From Weissella oryzae SG25 (GTDB lineage Bacteria; Bacillota; Bacilli; Lactobacillales; Lactobacillaceae): a DNA stretch of 64,000 nt. The DNA lies in NCBI RefSeq assembly GCF_000691805.2, contig NZ_DF820490.1, positions 1,375-65,374 of the forward strand. The letters are read 5' to 3'. Position 1 is the first letter of the stretch; each line of letters opens with the position of its first letter. Under the pieces are notes generated by a model. That model made no database searches. It was not told where the DNA came from and saw nothing but the letters and a program-made list of their open reading frames with translations. Below are positions 32,916 to 40,996 of the stretch, piece by piece. The position numbers were made by a program, and so were the translations under genes.

Positions 32916-33018
32916 GAACAAGACCATCTATCTGGATTTTCAGTAAATTTAAATTAAGTTAGTAATTAAAATACAAAAATAAATAAACAATCTTTAGAGC
33001 TTAGATTTATCTTTGCTC

Positions 33019-33072
33019 TTTTTTTTTGACGCAAAATTTTTTTTGGCATAAATAAACCTGTTAGATTATGGG
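33019..33072 (+). promoter_or_regulatory. Conjugation promoter/operator element, copy 3
   Basis: TTGAC at 33026-33030 after a T tract, then GCAAAATTTTTTTTGG and a -10-like TAGATT/GATTAT around 33062-33068. The first 20 bases after the T tract are the same as in copy 1. A short AGAGC/GCTCT hairpin just upstream may end the previous unit. Confidence 0.6.
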
Positions 33073-33114
33073 TGCACGTTGGTGCAAATAAAAAATTTTA
33101 GGAGGAACAACATT

Positions 33115-33483
33115 ATGAATGTTGATTCAAAAGACGTTAGTCTACGCCAAAAAGGTGCTCTGTTAATGTCTAGTTTAGTTGCTGGCCTAGCAATCAACTC
33201 GCCAGCTTTTGCAGCTGATTTAGCAACCAGTACCAAGGACTTCGGTTCGACGGTCATAACTTATTTGATTATCGCCACGATTGTGGTCGGTTCGTCGTTT
33301 GGTCTAGTTGCTATTTTATCAATGACCACAGGTATTTCTTGGTTGTCACAACAGGGACAAAAAAAGTTATTAGTTGCGTTAGGTGGGATTGCTGGAGTGC
33401 TTCTCTTTAGTACGCTTGTTTCTTTCATTATCAAGACAGCCACTAGTACTGGTGGCGGCTTTGCTTGGTCATGGGGCTTCTAA
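33115..33483 (+). CDS. VirB2-like pilin subunit
   Basis: A 122-residue protein with a signal peptide ending SPAFA-AD (cleavage about residue 34). Two membrane segments follow (about residues 45-72 and 85-107) and a Gly/Trp-rich C-terminus. Size, signal peptide and two helices are typical of TrbC/VirB2 pilins. AGGAGG lies before the ATG at 33115. It is the first gene of transfer operon 3. Confidence 0.7.
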   Translation: MNVDSKDVSLRQKGALLMSSLVAGLAINSPAFAADLATSTKDFGSTVITYLIIATIVVGSSFGLVAILSMTTGISWLSQQGQKKLLVALGGIAGVLLFSTLVSFIIKTATSTGGGFAWSWGF

Positions 33484-33521
33484 AATAGCCCAATACGCAG
33501 AAGGAGTGTGAGTAGTTAGTT

Positions 33522-35846
33522 ATGAAGTGGAAAACATTTAAAAGACACCCTACAAATGAGTTGGGGTATTATTTTGCGGAAATTCAAGATGGCGTCCTTG
33601 ATTTTGATAATCCAATAATTACTGAAATTGTTGAGAGCACAGGTTTGATTGCGGATACTTGGCCCAAAGTATCACTTGCAGATTTGAAGAATCTGACTGA
33701 AAAGCTGAGACAGAAGATTGCTATCTCAAGTGGCGTGACAGTACCTTTAGGTACTGTCACCTATCTTCACCAAGGAGCCAATGAAAAGCGTCCGAGTGAG
33801 ACAGGATTAACTTGGGATAATGCCGAAATCTCACCGCAATCAAACAATTTTGTGATTGAAACGGTTGCAGCCACAATCAATGATGAGGAAACACGTCTTG
33901 CGGATAAGAATAATTATGTGATTTTAAAAGCTGCGTTCCAAGAATTGATGGACGCAGCTGAAGATTTAGCGGGTTTTGATGCTGGTGATCTTCCAGCTTT
34001 ACCAAGTGAAGATGAATATGTTGATGCACTTGAGAATAATAAAACTTTAGCTATCTTACCCGCAAGGGCAGTAGTACCTTTTACTAAAGCAAAGTCTGAA
34101 AATAAAGCTACTGAAACGTCTGTTACTTTACAGAACTTTCCGTTGCCAAGCCAAGGTGGCAATTCAGCACCAGTTAATCAGCCTGAAGCAACAAATAACG
34201 TCGAGCCAAGCACAGGTGGAGAGACTTCTAATTCAACAACTCCGCCAGTGGTTACTAAAACAGCTCCAAAGGCGGCTAAACCAATTGAAAACCAGCCTGG
34301 TGAATCATTTAAGAGTAATGCGCAAGATACGATGACTCGGTTGGTTAAAAGCTTTACGGTCAGTGCACCACAATTTCCAGTTAGCAGTACGTCCGATGAG
34401 AAGGACTTGGCACCGGAAAACCAGGATTATCCCAAGGCAATGCTCGATTTAGAGGCCAAAGAAGCTAATGAGTTCTTAAAGTTGTCAGCTGATCAACTTA
34501 CAAATGCGATTCAAGCCAAGTTAATTGGCATTGTTTCAACCGTAAAGTTACAACGGACGGCCACAGAGCTTATCAGTGGTGATTGGCAAGGCAAGCTGAA
34601 GCAAGGGGTCACCCAAAGATTAACGGCTGATTTTTCTGAGCAGGAGCTCAAAGAGTTACACGCTTTTGAGCAGACCTATCAAGAAGACGTAACAGCTGAA
34701 AATGAACGGCACGAACGGCAATTAAAAGAGCTTGAAGGTAATCTGAATACTAAAAAAGCTGCCACAATTAAGCAGAATAAAATTGCCTTACATGACAGTA
34801 TCGCGACGGAAACAGCTTCATTAATTGCTGAACAGGAACTTTATATTGAGACTGAGATTAAACAGTTAAATGAGGACTTGGTTCGCAAGACTGAACAACA
34901 AGTAGCAATCCAAGCAACTTCTTACCTGAAGCATGCCAACGAGCAACTAAGTTCAGCCTTCAAGCAATTAAAAGCGCAGCTTGAAGCTAAAAGTAAAGAG
35001 TTTACTGAAGCTCATCAAAAAGCCAAACTCGATGCGGCTGAAGCTGAAGCAAAACATCGTGAAACTATAAAGATGGAGCTTGAGCATGATGGTTTAGTCG
35101 ACTTACGCGAGCAGAATAATCAATTAACGCAGAAAAATATTGTTTTGAGTAAAGCGGCTGATGAAAAAGAAACTCAATTGAGTGAACTTCGCAGCCAAGT
35201 TGAAGATTTGAACAACCGTTATTCAGTTTCACGGAGTGAGGCTGAACGCCTGGCCCGTGAGTTAAGTAGTCAAACTACTCAGCAGACACAAGCAGCCTTA
35301 ATGACGCGTTTGTTGGGGCCAGAAAATAAACAGCCAGAAGAAGTTACAACAAAAGCTAACAAGCCTAAAGGTAGTTTTGCTAAAGGCATGTTAACCAGTG
35401 CCGGTATTATCTTAGCGCTTGGTGGGATTGGTTTCGGGGCATATCAAGTACAGACTGTTGAAGCTAAAGCAGACACAGCCGCCTCTGAAGCTAAAGCCGC
35501 TAAGGAAAGCTATGCCAAGAAGGAACAACAATTGGTCTTACAGAGTTCTAAAAAGGACAGCGCAAAGGCTCAAAATCAGAGTTCAACGGCTACTACTGCA
35601 ACTTCGAATGCAACCGATGCTACTAGTTATACAGCTTTAGACCAAGACGTGGCTAATAATTCCTTAAAGGTCTATTACCAAAGCTTTGATAACAAAGACC
35701 TTGGTACAAACGCCCGCGTACTAGCAGTTGGTAAGTTATTAATTGCTTCAGGTAATGTGACTGGTGCCAAACAGTTAGCCACAGCTAACCCAAACCATAG
35801 TTCTGACTTATGGATGGCAATTGGCCAAGCTCAAGTAGGAAAGTAG
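33522..35846 (+). CDS. Large coiled-coil membrane protein of transfer operon 3, unknown
   Basis: A 774-residue protein. A soluble N-terminal domain (to about 185) is followed by a Pro/Thr/Ser linker (about 190-270) and a long coiled coil (about 380-590, rich in Glu, Lys, Gln). A membrane segment lies near residues 623-645 (GMLTSAGIILALGGIGFGAY). The C-terminal domain of about 70 residues looks like paired helices (ARVLAVGKLLIASGNVTGAKQLA). It starts 38 bases after the pilin. I recognise no family; the plan suggests a tether between cytoplasm and envelope. Confidence 0.5.
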   Translation: MKWKTFKRHPTNELGYYFAEIQDGVLDFDNPIITEIVESTGLIADTWPKVSLADLKNLTEKLRQKIAISSGVTVPLGTVTYLHQGANEKRPSETGLTWDNAEISPQSNNFVIETVAATINDEETRLADKNNYVILKAAFQELMDAAEDLAGFDAGDLPALPSEDEYVDALENNKTLAILPARAVVPFTKAKSENKATETSVTLQNFPLPSQGGNSAPVNQPEATNNVEPSTGGETSNSTTPPVVTKTAPKAAKPIENQPGESFKSNAQDTMTRLVKSFTVSAPQFPVSSTSDEKDLAPENQDYPKAMLDLEAKEANEFLKLSADQLTNAIQAKLIGIVSTVKLQRTATELISGDWQGKLKQGVTQRLTADFSEQELKELHAFEQTYQEDVTAENERHERQLKELEGNLNTKKAATIKQNKIALHDSIATETASLIAEQELYIETEIKQLNEDLVRKTEQQVAIQATSYLKHANEQLSSAFKQLKAQLEAKSKEFTEAHQKAKLDAAEAEAKHRETIKMELEHDGLVDLREQNNQLTQKNIVLSKAADEKETQLSELRSQVEDLNNRYSVSRSEAERLARELSSQTTQQTQAALMTRLLGPENKQPEEVTTKANKPKGSFAKGMLTSAGIILALGGIGFGAYQVQTVEAKADTAASEAKAAKESYAKKEQQLVLQSSKKDSAKAQNQSSTATTATSNATDATSYTALDQDVANNSLKVYYQSFDNKDLGTNARVLAVGKLLIASGNVTGAKQLATANPNHSSDLWMAIGQAQVGK

Positions 35847-35853
35847 GCAAGGT

Positions 35854-36735
35854 ATGGCATTTCATGTAGTAGATAATAACACGCCTAAACCAAAGAACAA
35901 GAAACCCCAAAAGCACCGCAATCCACTCAAAAAACGTAAAAATTGGTTCAAGAGATTAGCGATTGCTGCGGGCGTTTTGTTTGTTGGCTTTCTTGTAGTG
36001 CTTGGTGCCTATAAAGGGTATGAAACCTGGAACGTCCATCAAATTGAGGCACAGGTGTCCGCAAACCAAAAAAAAGATGCCAAACAAAGGCCAAAAGTTG
36101 CGACCGCAGCTACAAAGTTTGCGAATAAAGACATTTCTTTTGACCAAAATGCGGATATTCCAGACGCCCAGACCTTGCAAAAGTATCGCAGTTTACCAGA
36201 AAAGCTAAGCTTTGATGGCTATATTAGCGTACCTAGGCAAGCCGGTGTCTCGACACCAATTCAGACCCTGCAAATTAATGAAGGGGTAAGTAATAAGGTT
36301 CTAGCTTATGGGGCTGGCACACTGAAACCAAACCAAGTTATGGGTGCCAAAGACCATAACTACGCAATTGCAGCTCACAACGTCGGCTACGGTGGCGGTA
36401 AGTTAATGTTTTCCCCAATGCAAAATGGCATTAACGTCAACGCCCAACCGAAAGCTTATCTAACCGATGGTCGTAATATCTATGTTTACCAATTCAATAA
36501 GGAATCAGATAGCTTATCTGGTCGTAAGGTGATTTCTTATCGTAATGGTGGTGGCGTAGCGAGTGATGACGTTGCTAAAAACCAATCAGTAGTAACGTTG
36601 GTGACATGTAATGAAGATGGGACTTGGACTAATAATCCAGAAAAGCGGATTGTAATGACGGCCCATTTAATTGAGCAAGTGAACAAGTACGATGCAAGTG
36701 ATTTTGAAAAGTCACTGTTCCCACAAATATTTTAA
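35854..36735 (+). CDS. Sortase encoded with the conjugation genes
   Basis: A 293-residue protein with a basic N-terminus, one membrane anchor (about residues 33-52) and a sortase domain. Catalytic His175 is in AIAAHNVG, Cys252 in TLVTCNED and Arg265 in KRIVMTA. TLVTC is the classic sortase signature. It probably attaches the LPTTG protein encoded 18 bases downstream. The N-terminal extension before the catalytic domain is longer than in housekeeping SrtA. Confidence 0.85.
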   Translation: MAFHVVDNNTPKPKNKKPQKHRNPLKKRKNWFKRLAIAAGVLFVGFLVVLGAYKGYETWNVHQIEAQVSANQKKDAKQRPKVATAATKFANKDISFDQNADIPDAQTLQKYRSLPEKLSFDGYISVPRQAGVSTPIQTLQINEGVSNKVLAYGAGTLKPNQVMGAKDHNYAIAAHNVGYGGGKLMFSPMQNGINVNAQPKAYLTDGRNIYVYQFNKESDSLSGRKVISYRNGGGVASDDVAKNQSVVTLVTCNEDGTWTNNPEKRIVMTAHLIEQVNKYDASDFEKSLFPQIF

Positions 36736-36753
36736 GAGGGTAAGGATTGAGTA

Positions 36754-38592
36754 ATGAATAAAGATAGTAAAGCGATGCAAGTTATTAATGCCTTGCAAGT
36801 TGGGTCACAAAAAACGGTAGTTTTATTTTCAACCGCGCTAATCTTAGCTGGAACTGGTTTAAGCGCTAGCCGTATCTTCGCTGAGGACACTACTAATAAA
36901 GATACTGATACAACCGCCAAAAAGGGTGATAACGGTATCAGTATCAACGTTGGTAACGATGACTTAAAGGCCGCTGCGAAAGAGGCCCAAGACGCTGGTT
37001 TGAAAGTTACAGAAAAGGCAACTAAGTATCAAACCGTCACGGAAAAAGACGCTGACGAAACGCAGAAAAAGGTTGCAGCTGATAATGCAGCCCAGGCTAA
37101 AAGTATTCGTGAAAAAGTAGCTAAGTATAAGGCTGATAAAGCCCAATATGACAAAGATAAGGCTGCCTATGACAAAGGTAATAGCGCAATTCCTAATCAG
37201 GATAACGCCAATGATTCAGGTTTAAATACAGAGGGCGGCGTATCTAAGAATGGTGACTGGCGTTACATGCTAACTGGTAGTCGTGATGACGTACGTAATT
37301 CTAAGCTAACGATTGTCGCTAGTAAGAATTTGTCCGCAGCGGTTGCTGAACACCAGTACCTCAAGAAGGGTACAATTTTACGCTGGAACGACAACACACA
37401 GATGACCCAAGAACAAGGTAAAACGAGTTCAATGTTTGACGGGTCAGTTTATGATAAGGGCGGTTCAGTCGTACTGACCAACGTAGGGACATTACAAGAC
37501 GGAACTAACGTTAATATGAAGTTGAGCAGTGATCAGTCCTTCTTGGTAGCACCACATGAGCCTAACCAGGATAATAATGGACGTTCGGGTAAGATTATCG
37601 CGGATTCACTTGATGACGCATATATCACTTATCAGTTTATTGATGACAAAGGCAACCCACTTAAGATTTGGCACGGCCTATTTTTGAGCGATATTGATGA
37701 GCCGGTGAGTGGCTACATTCAAAACGTTGACCTTTCAAAGGCTCAACAAAACGGTATCGCTGTTGTTGACAATGGTTTGAACGTTGACAAGTATGATTTA
37801 GTTCGTAAGCAAAGTGGTGATAACACCGATTCAAATAAGGATTCGGTTATGGCGGTTGAGTACGGATCGCATAATACCATTCACGTTTATAATTCAGGCT
37901 CAACTAAGTCAAATGGTTACGGTGACAAACAACGTCACATGATTACGCCATTGTTTGGGCAAGAATTAGATGTGACGGTGTTAAATCCGCCAGCAGAAAT
38001 TACTAAGCCAGATATTGAGTATCAAACAACCGAGTTAGTTGAAGTGCCAGAGGTTACTAAAGACGTTGAAGCCGGCGAAGTTAATGGTGATACAGACGCA
38101 AGTATTAACGGTAAGCAAGTGAAGAAGGGTGACGAGCTTAGTTACCCCTTAGCGGTTAAAACTGCCCTACCAGCAAACCGTGAAGATATTACGAGCTTGA
38201 TTTGGAAAGACAAACTACCAGACGGCTTTGAGTACAAGTCTGCTAAAGCCTTTGATGAGAACAGTAAGGACGTATCAAACTACCTTAAGATTGAATACAA
38301 GGACGGCGAATTTACTGCAACGGCAACTGATGAATATCTAAAGCTAATTAATGCTGACAAAACTAAGGCATTTAAGGTCTTAACGGTTGATATCTATGGT
38401 ACCGCGAATAAGGACGGGGTCACGTTCAATAATACGTATGGACTTTCCGTCAATGATAAAACCTTTGATTCCAATGAGGTTTCTAATTCAACACCAGCAG
38501 CCGAACAACCGGCACCAGCAAAGGATTTGCCTACAACAGGAACCACAAACCCAATTGCTAAGTTCTTTCAGAAGCTTTTCGCTAGCTTCTAA
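36754..38592 (+). CDS. LPTTG adhesin with AgI/II-like (GbpC/PrgB-type) domains
   Basis: A 612-residue protein with an N-terminal signal-like segment ending in IFAED and a helical stalk (about residues 70-140). A globular region (about 155-415) resembles GbpC/AgI-II V-domains. An isopeptide-type beta domain (about 425-580; LPANREDITSLIWKDKLPDGFEY) follows. The C-terminus reads LPTTG followed by only 16 residues. PrgB-type proteins with these domains promote mating aggregates. The short tail after LPTTG lacks a clear membrane span and positive end, which is unusual for a sortase substrate. Confidence 0.75.
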   Translation: MNKDSKAMQVINALQVGSQKTVVLFSTALILAGTGLSASRIFAEDTTNKDTDTTAKKGDNGISINVGNDDLKAAAKEAQDAGLKVTEKATKYQTVTEKDADETQKKVAADNAAQAKSIREKVAKYKADKAQYDKDKAAYDKGNSAIPNQDNANDSGLNTEGGVSKNGDWRYMLTGSRDDVRNSKLTIVASKNLSAAVAEHQYLKKGTILRWNDNTQMTQEQGKTSSMFDGSVYDKGGSVVLTNVGTLQDGTNVNMKLSSDQSFLVAPHEPNQDNNGRSGKIIADSLDDAYITYQFIDDKGNPLKIWHGLFLSDIDEPVSGYIQNVDLSKAQQNGIAVVDNGLNVDKYDLVRKQSGDNTDSNKDSVMAVEYGSHNTIHVYNSGSTKSNGYGDKQRHMITPLFGQELDVTVLNPPAEITKPDIEYQTTELVEVPEVTKDVEAGEVNGDTDASINGKQVKKGDELSYPLAVKTALPANREDITSLIWKDKLPDGFEYKSAKAFDENSKDVSNYLKIEYKDGEFTATATDEYLKLINADKTKAFKVLTVDIYGTANKDGVTFNNTYGLSVNDKTFDSNEVSNSTPAAEQPAPAKDLPTTGTTNPIAKFFQKLFASF

Positions 38593-38608
38593 GCCAGCCA
38601 AATAAAAA

Positions 38609-38635
38609 AGGTGACCAAAGAGGTCACCATACATA
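38609..38635 (+). terminator. Hairpin after the adhesin gene
   Basis: GGTGACC-AAAGA-GGTCACC forms a perfect 7-bp stem. No T tract follows, so termination may be weak. Confidence 0.5.
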
Positions 38636-38699
38636 ACATGCCCCAAGCAAGGCTTAAAAAGGCGAAGATCACAAATTAAAGCTAATGAGGTATTGGGAA

Positions 38700-38900
38700 A
38701 TGAATATCAAGAAAGAAGCCACGATTAAGAAGTTTAAAAGCCAGGCAACTCTAGCATGTGTCATATTTACGCCGGCTACTATCTTAGGAGCATACGCAAT
38801 ATATAATAACTGGTCATTGACTGTTGTTTTTGCGCTTGCGTATTTAATTACATTTATGTTTGCAGGTCTTTTGATAGAATATAGACAATATTTGAATTAA
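38700..38900 (+). CDS. Small two-helix membrane protein, unknown
   Basis: A 66-residue protein with a basic N-terminus and two hydrophobic segments (about residues 18-36 and 40-60). The ATG at 38700 has weak upstream signals. No family is recognised. It is followed by a possible small RNA. Confidence 0.4.
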   Translation: MNIKKEATIKKFKSQATLACVIFTPATILGAYAIYNNWSLTVVFALAYLITFMFAGLLIEYRQYLN

Positions 38901-38976
38901 AGGAGTATGAGAACAAAAATTATCTTTGTCTCTCTGGTGAAACGTGTTAGCTGTTTAAAATGAAACTAATTTATTA

Positions 38977-39056
38977 TATAATTAAACCGTTTGAATGAGA
39001 TAACTCACGTGTTCCTAGCTCGTCAAAGTAAGGGACAGCACGTGGGTTTTTCTTTT
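38977..39056 (+). ncRNA. Candidate small RNA with intrinsic terminator
   Basis: TATAAT at 38977-38982 starts a short region that ends in a hairpin. CACGTGTTCC (39005-39014) pairs with GGGACAGCACGTG (39032-39044) with a bulge, followed by a T tract (39047-39056). No coding frame fits. The -35 region is weak. Confidence 0.4.
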
Positions 39057-39142
39057 TATTTTAACTTATTATGTGCACCTTGTCACATTCGTTCTAATTT
39101 GTAACAGATTCAAAATATTAATTACCTGAAGGTCAGTATATA

Positions 39143-39463
39143 ATGAATTTATCTTATGAGTTTAGGTGGGTGGACATGGAAAAGAACATGGTCAAAGTTA
39201 AAGATTTACAACTTCAGGATGGTACTCATTTCTCGAATACAGTTGAACAGAACAAAGAAACAGTAAGGAGTGTTGTGATTACAACGACTGATCAACGCGC
39301 TAAAAAACTAATGATAGAATGGCCTAATGATAAAAATCGAGAAGTTATAATACTACCGTTTGATAAAGAAGTCGAGCTGTCAACGAATGTTGCGACTGAA
39401 GAAAAAGTCGGCTTTGTTTTCGATCATGGTGATAAAAGAATAATCATTTATTTTATGGGATAA
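39143..39463 (+). CDS. Unknown soluble protein, 106 residues
   Basis: A charged, beta-rich protein (VVITTTDQRAKKLMIEWPNDKNREVIILPF). GAAGG lies 8 bases before the ATG; an internal ATG at 39176 is an alternative. It is closed by its own terminator. No family is recognised. Confidence 0.45.
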   Translation: MNLSYEFRWVDMEKNMVKVKDLQLQDGTHFSNTVEQNKETVRSVVITTTDQRAKKLMIEWPNDKNREVIILPFDKEVELSTNVATEEKVGFVFDHGDKRIIIYFMG

Positions 39464-39469
39464 ATCCTA

Positions 39470-39501
39470 TGCCAGTTGCTTTTAAGTAACTGGCTTTTTA
39501 A
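39470..39501 (+). terminator. Terminator before the IS30 gene
   Basis: GCCAGTTGC-TTTTAA-GTAACTGGC followed by five T; the stem has one mismatch. Confidence 0.8.
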
Positions 39502-39575
39502 TACCCAAACCAATTAGAATTTTGATAAAATAGTCTAGTTTTGTGAAAAAATTACTTTTAGGAGGGATTAAAACC

Positions 39576-40619
39576 ATGAGAAGCTACCGCCGGCTATCCA
39601 CAAGGGAACGTTATTTGATTTGGACCTGGCGATATGATCGAAAACCGGCTTTATCGTATGCTGAAATTGCCAAGAGACTGGGACGAGCAAAATCGACGAT
39701 TTTTAATGAAGTTCATTATAACCGGATGCGTCCCGATATATCGTTGCAGAAGTTCCCGTATGATCCTGAATTTGCAGATTATAACGCAGAACAGAAACGG
39801 GTTCTACGTAAACGTGGTAGCGTGAAGGTCAAAAGTAGGCAATTAAAGCGGATTAAAAAACTTTGGTATGAGGAGAACTATACGATACCTATGATTGCGC
39901 ATGACGTGAAAATAAATTTATCAACGGGAACCTTATATAAATATCTTCACCAAGGTTTCAATGCCTTAGTGGGTTATAAATTACGTAAACATAGAAAGAA
40001 GACAAAGCGTTTTAAGCCAGTGGCTAAACAACAAAAGGCGGACGAAAAAAGAAGTATTAATACACGTCCAAAACATGTTGCAAGTCGGCGACAATTTGGC
40101 CATTGGGAAATGGATTGTGTGGATTCAAGAAATGGTGTTAAAGCTGCTTTATTAGTTTTAACGGAAAGAAAGACTAGGTTTACGGTTGTTTATAAAGTCC
40201 ATAATAAAAGTGTGGAACAGATTGTTGGAGCCCTTAAACAGTTTAAGAAGCAATATACAGGATCAATTAGAAGTATTACTACTGACCGAGGTAGTGAGTT
40301 TACTAATTTGAGTGTAATGTACTATTTAGAGTCAAACCATATCAGCGTGTATTATGCTCACCCTTATAGCCCAGAGGAAAAGGGGACAATTGAGCGTATT
40401 AATCGTGACATAAGGCGCTTTTTCCCGAAAGGTACATCTTTTGCCAGCATTTTACCAAGTGAGATAAAAGAGGTGGTTAAGACGCTAAATAACTTCCCAC
40501 GAGAAGTGCTTAAATGGGAACGACCTAGAGTACTATTCCGAGAAGCAAAACATCAAGCAGATGTGCGCCTGAAGATGAAAAAAGCAAAAAGGCTTACACA
40601 GACTTACAAGTTAGCCTAA
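39576..40619 (+). CDS. IS30-family transposase
   Basis: A 347-residue, apparently intact protein. The N-terminal helix-turn-helix (LSTRERYLIWTWRYD, then SYAEIAKRLGRAKSTIFNEV) is typical of IS30. The DDE residues are visible in FGHWEMDCVDS, SITTDRGSEF and SPEEKGTIERINRDIRRF. AGGAGGG precedes the ATG at 39576. I find no convincing terminal inverted repeats in the 70 bases upstream or the 60 bases downstream. It could be a solitary IS copy with diverged ends or a transposase serving the larger element. Confidence 0.85.
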   Translation: MRSYRRLSTRERYLIWTWRYDRKPALSYAEIAKRLGRAKSTIFNEVHYNRMRPDISLQKFPYDPEFADYNAEQKRVLRKRGSVKVKSRQLKRIKKLWYEENYTIPMIAHDVKINLSTGTLYKYLHQGFNALVGYKLRKHRKKTKRFKPVAKQQKADEKRSINTRPKHVASRRQFGHWEMDCVDSRNGVKAALLVLTERKTRFTVVYKVHNKSVEQIVGALKQFKKQYTGSIRSITTDRGSEFTNLSVMYYLESNHISVYYAHPYSPEEKGTIERINRDIRRFFPKGTSFASILPSEIKEVVKTLNNFPREVLKWERPRVLFREAKHQADVRLKMKKAKRLTQTYKLA

Positions 40620-40648
40620 AACATATTGAAAGTATACATAGAATATTG

Positions 40649-40687
40649 AGCACCTAAAAAAAGCAAATTTAGAGGTGCTTTTTTGTG
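40649..40687 (+). terminator. Terminator downstream of the transposase
   Basis: AGCACCTAAA pairs with TTTAGAGGTGCT (one bulge) and is followed by six T. Confidence 0.85.
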
Positions 40688-40689
40688 TC

Positions 40690-40936
40690 ACGGTGAAAAT
40701 TAGGTCGCGATAAAAAAGCTTGGGAAATTTCGTTTAGAAAAAGCAGTTTTGTAATCAAATTGTAAAATATGCCGTAAAGACTATTAAATCAACCTTTAAG
40801 TGAACTAATTAACAGAGAATTTGAATTAACGTACTCGTTAGGTATTGACATTTACCCTGATTATTTTAGTTTACATAATACCAATTTAAAAAATATAAAC
40901 CCCTATTAAATCAAGCTTTAAGAAGAACACAAAGGG
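40690..40936. other. Probable junction region between the element and the chromosome
   Basis: No gene is visible. AT-rich, with TTAAATCAACCTTTAAG and TTAAATCAAGCTTTAAG as two related words about 115 bases apart (40785 and 40906). The right boundary of the foreign DNA is likely here, but no attachment repeat can be proven from this side alone. Confidence 0.35.
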
Positions 40937-40965
40937 TTGACAAAGATTGAAAATCAGCTTATTAT
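40937..40965 (+). promoter_or_regulatory. Promoter of dnaG-rpoD
   Basis: TTGACA at 40937-40942, a 17-base spacer and TATTAT at 40960-40965, 31 bases before the dnaG start. Confidence 0.7.
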
Positions 40966-40996
40966 AATATAGCTAATTAAATTGGGGGTGGTGACC

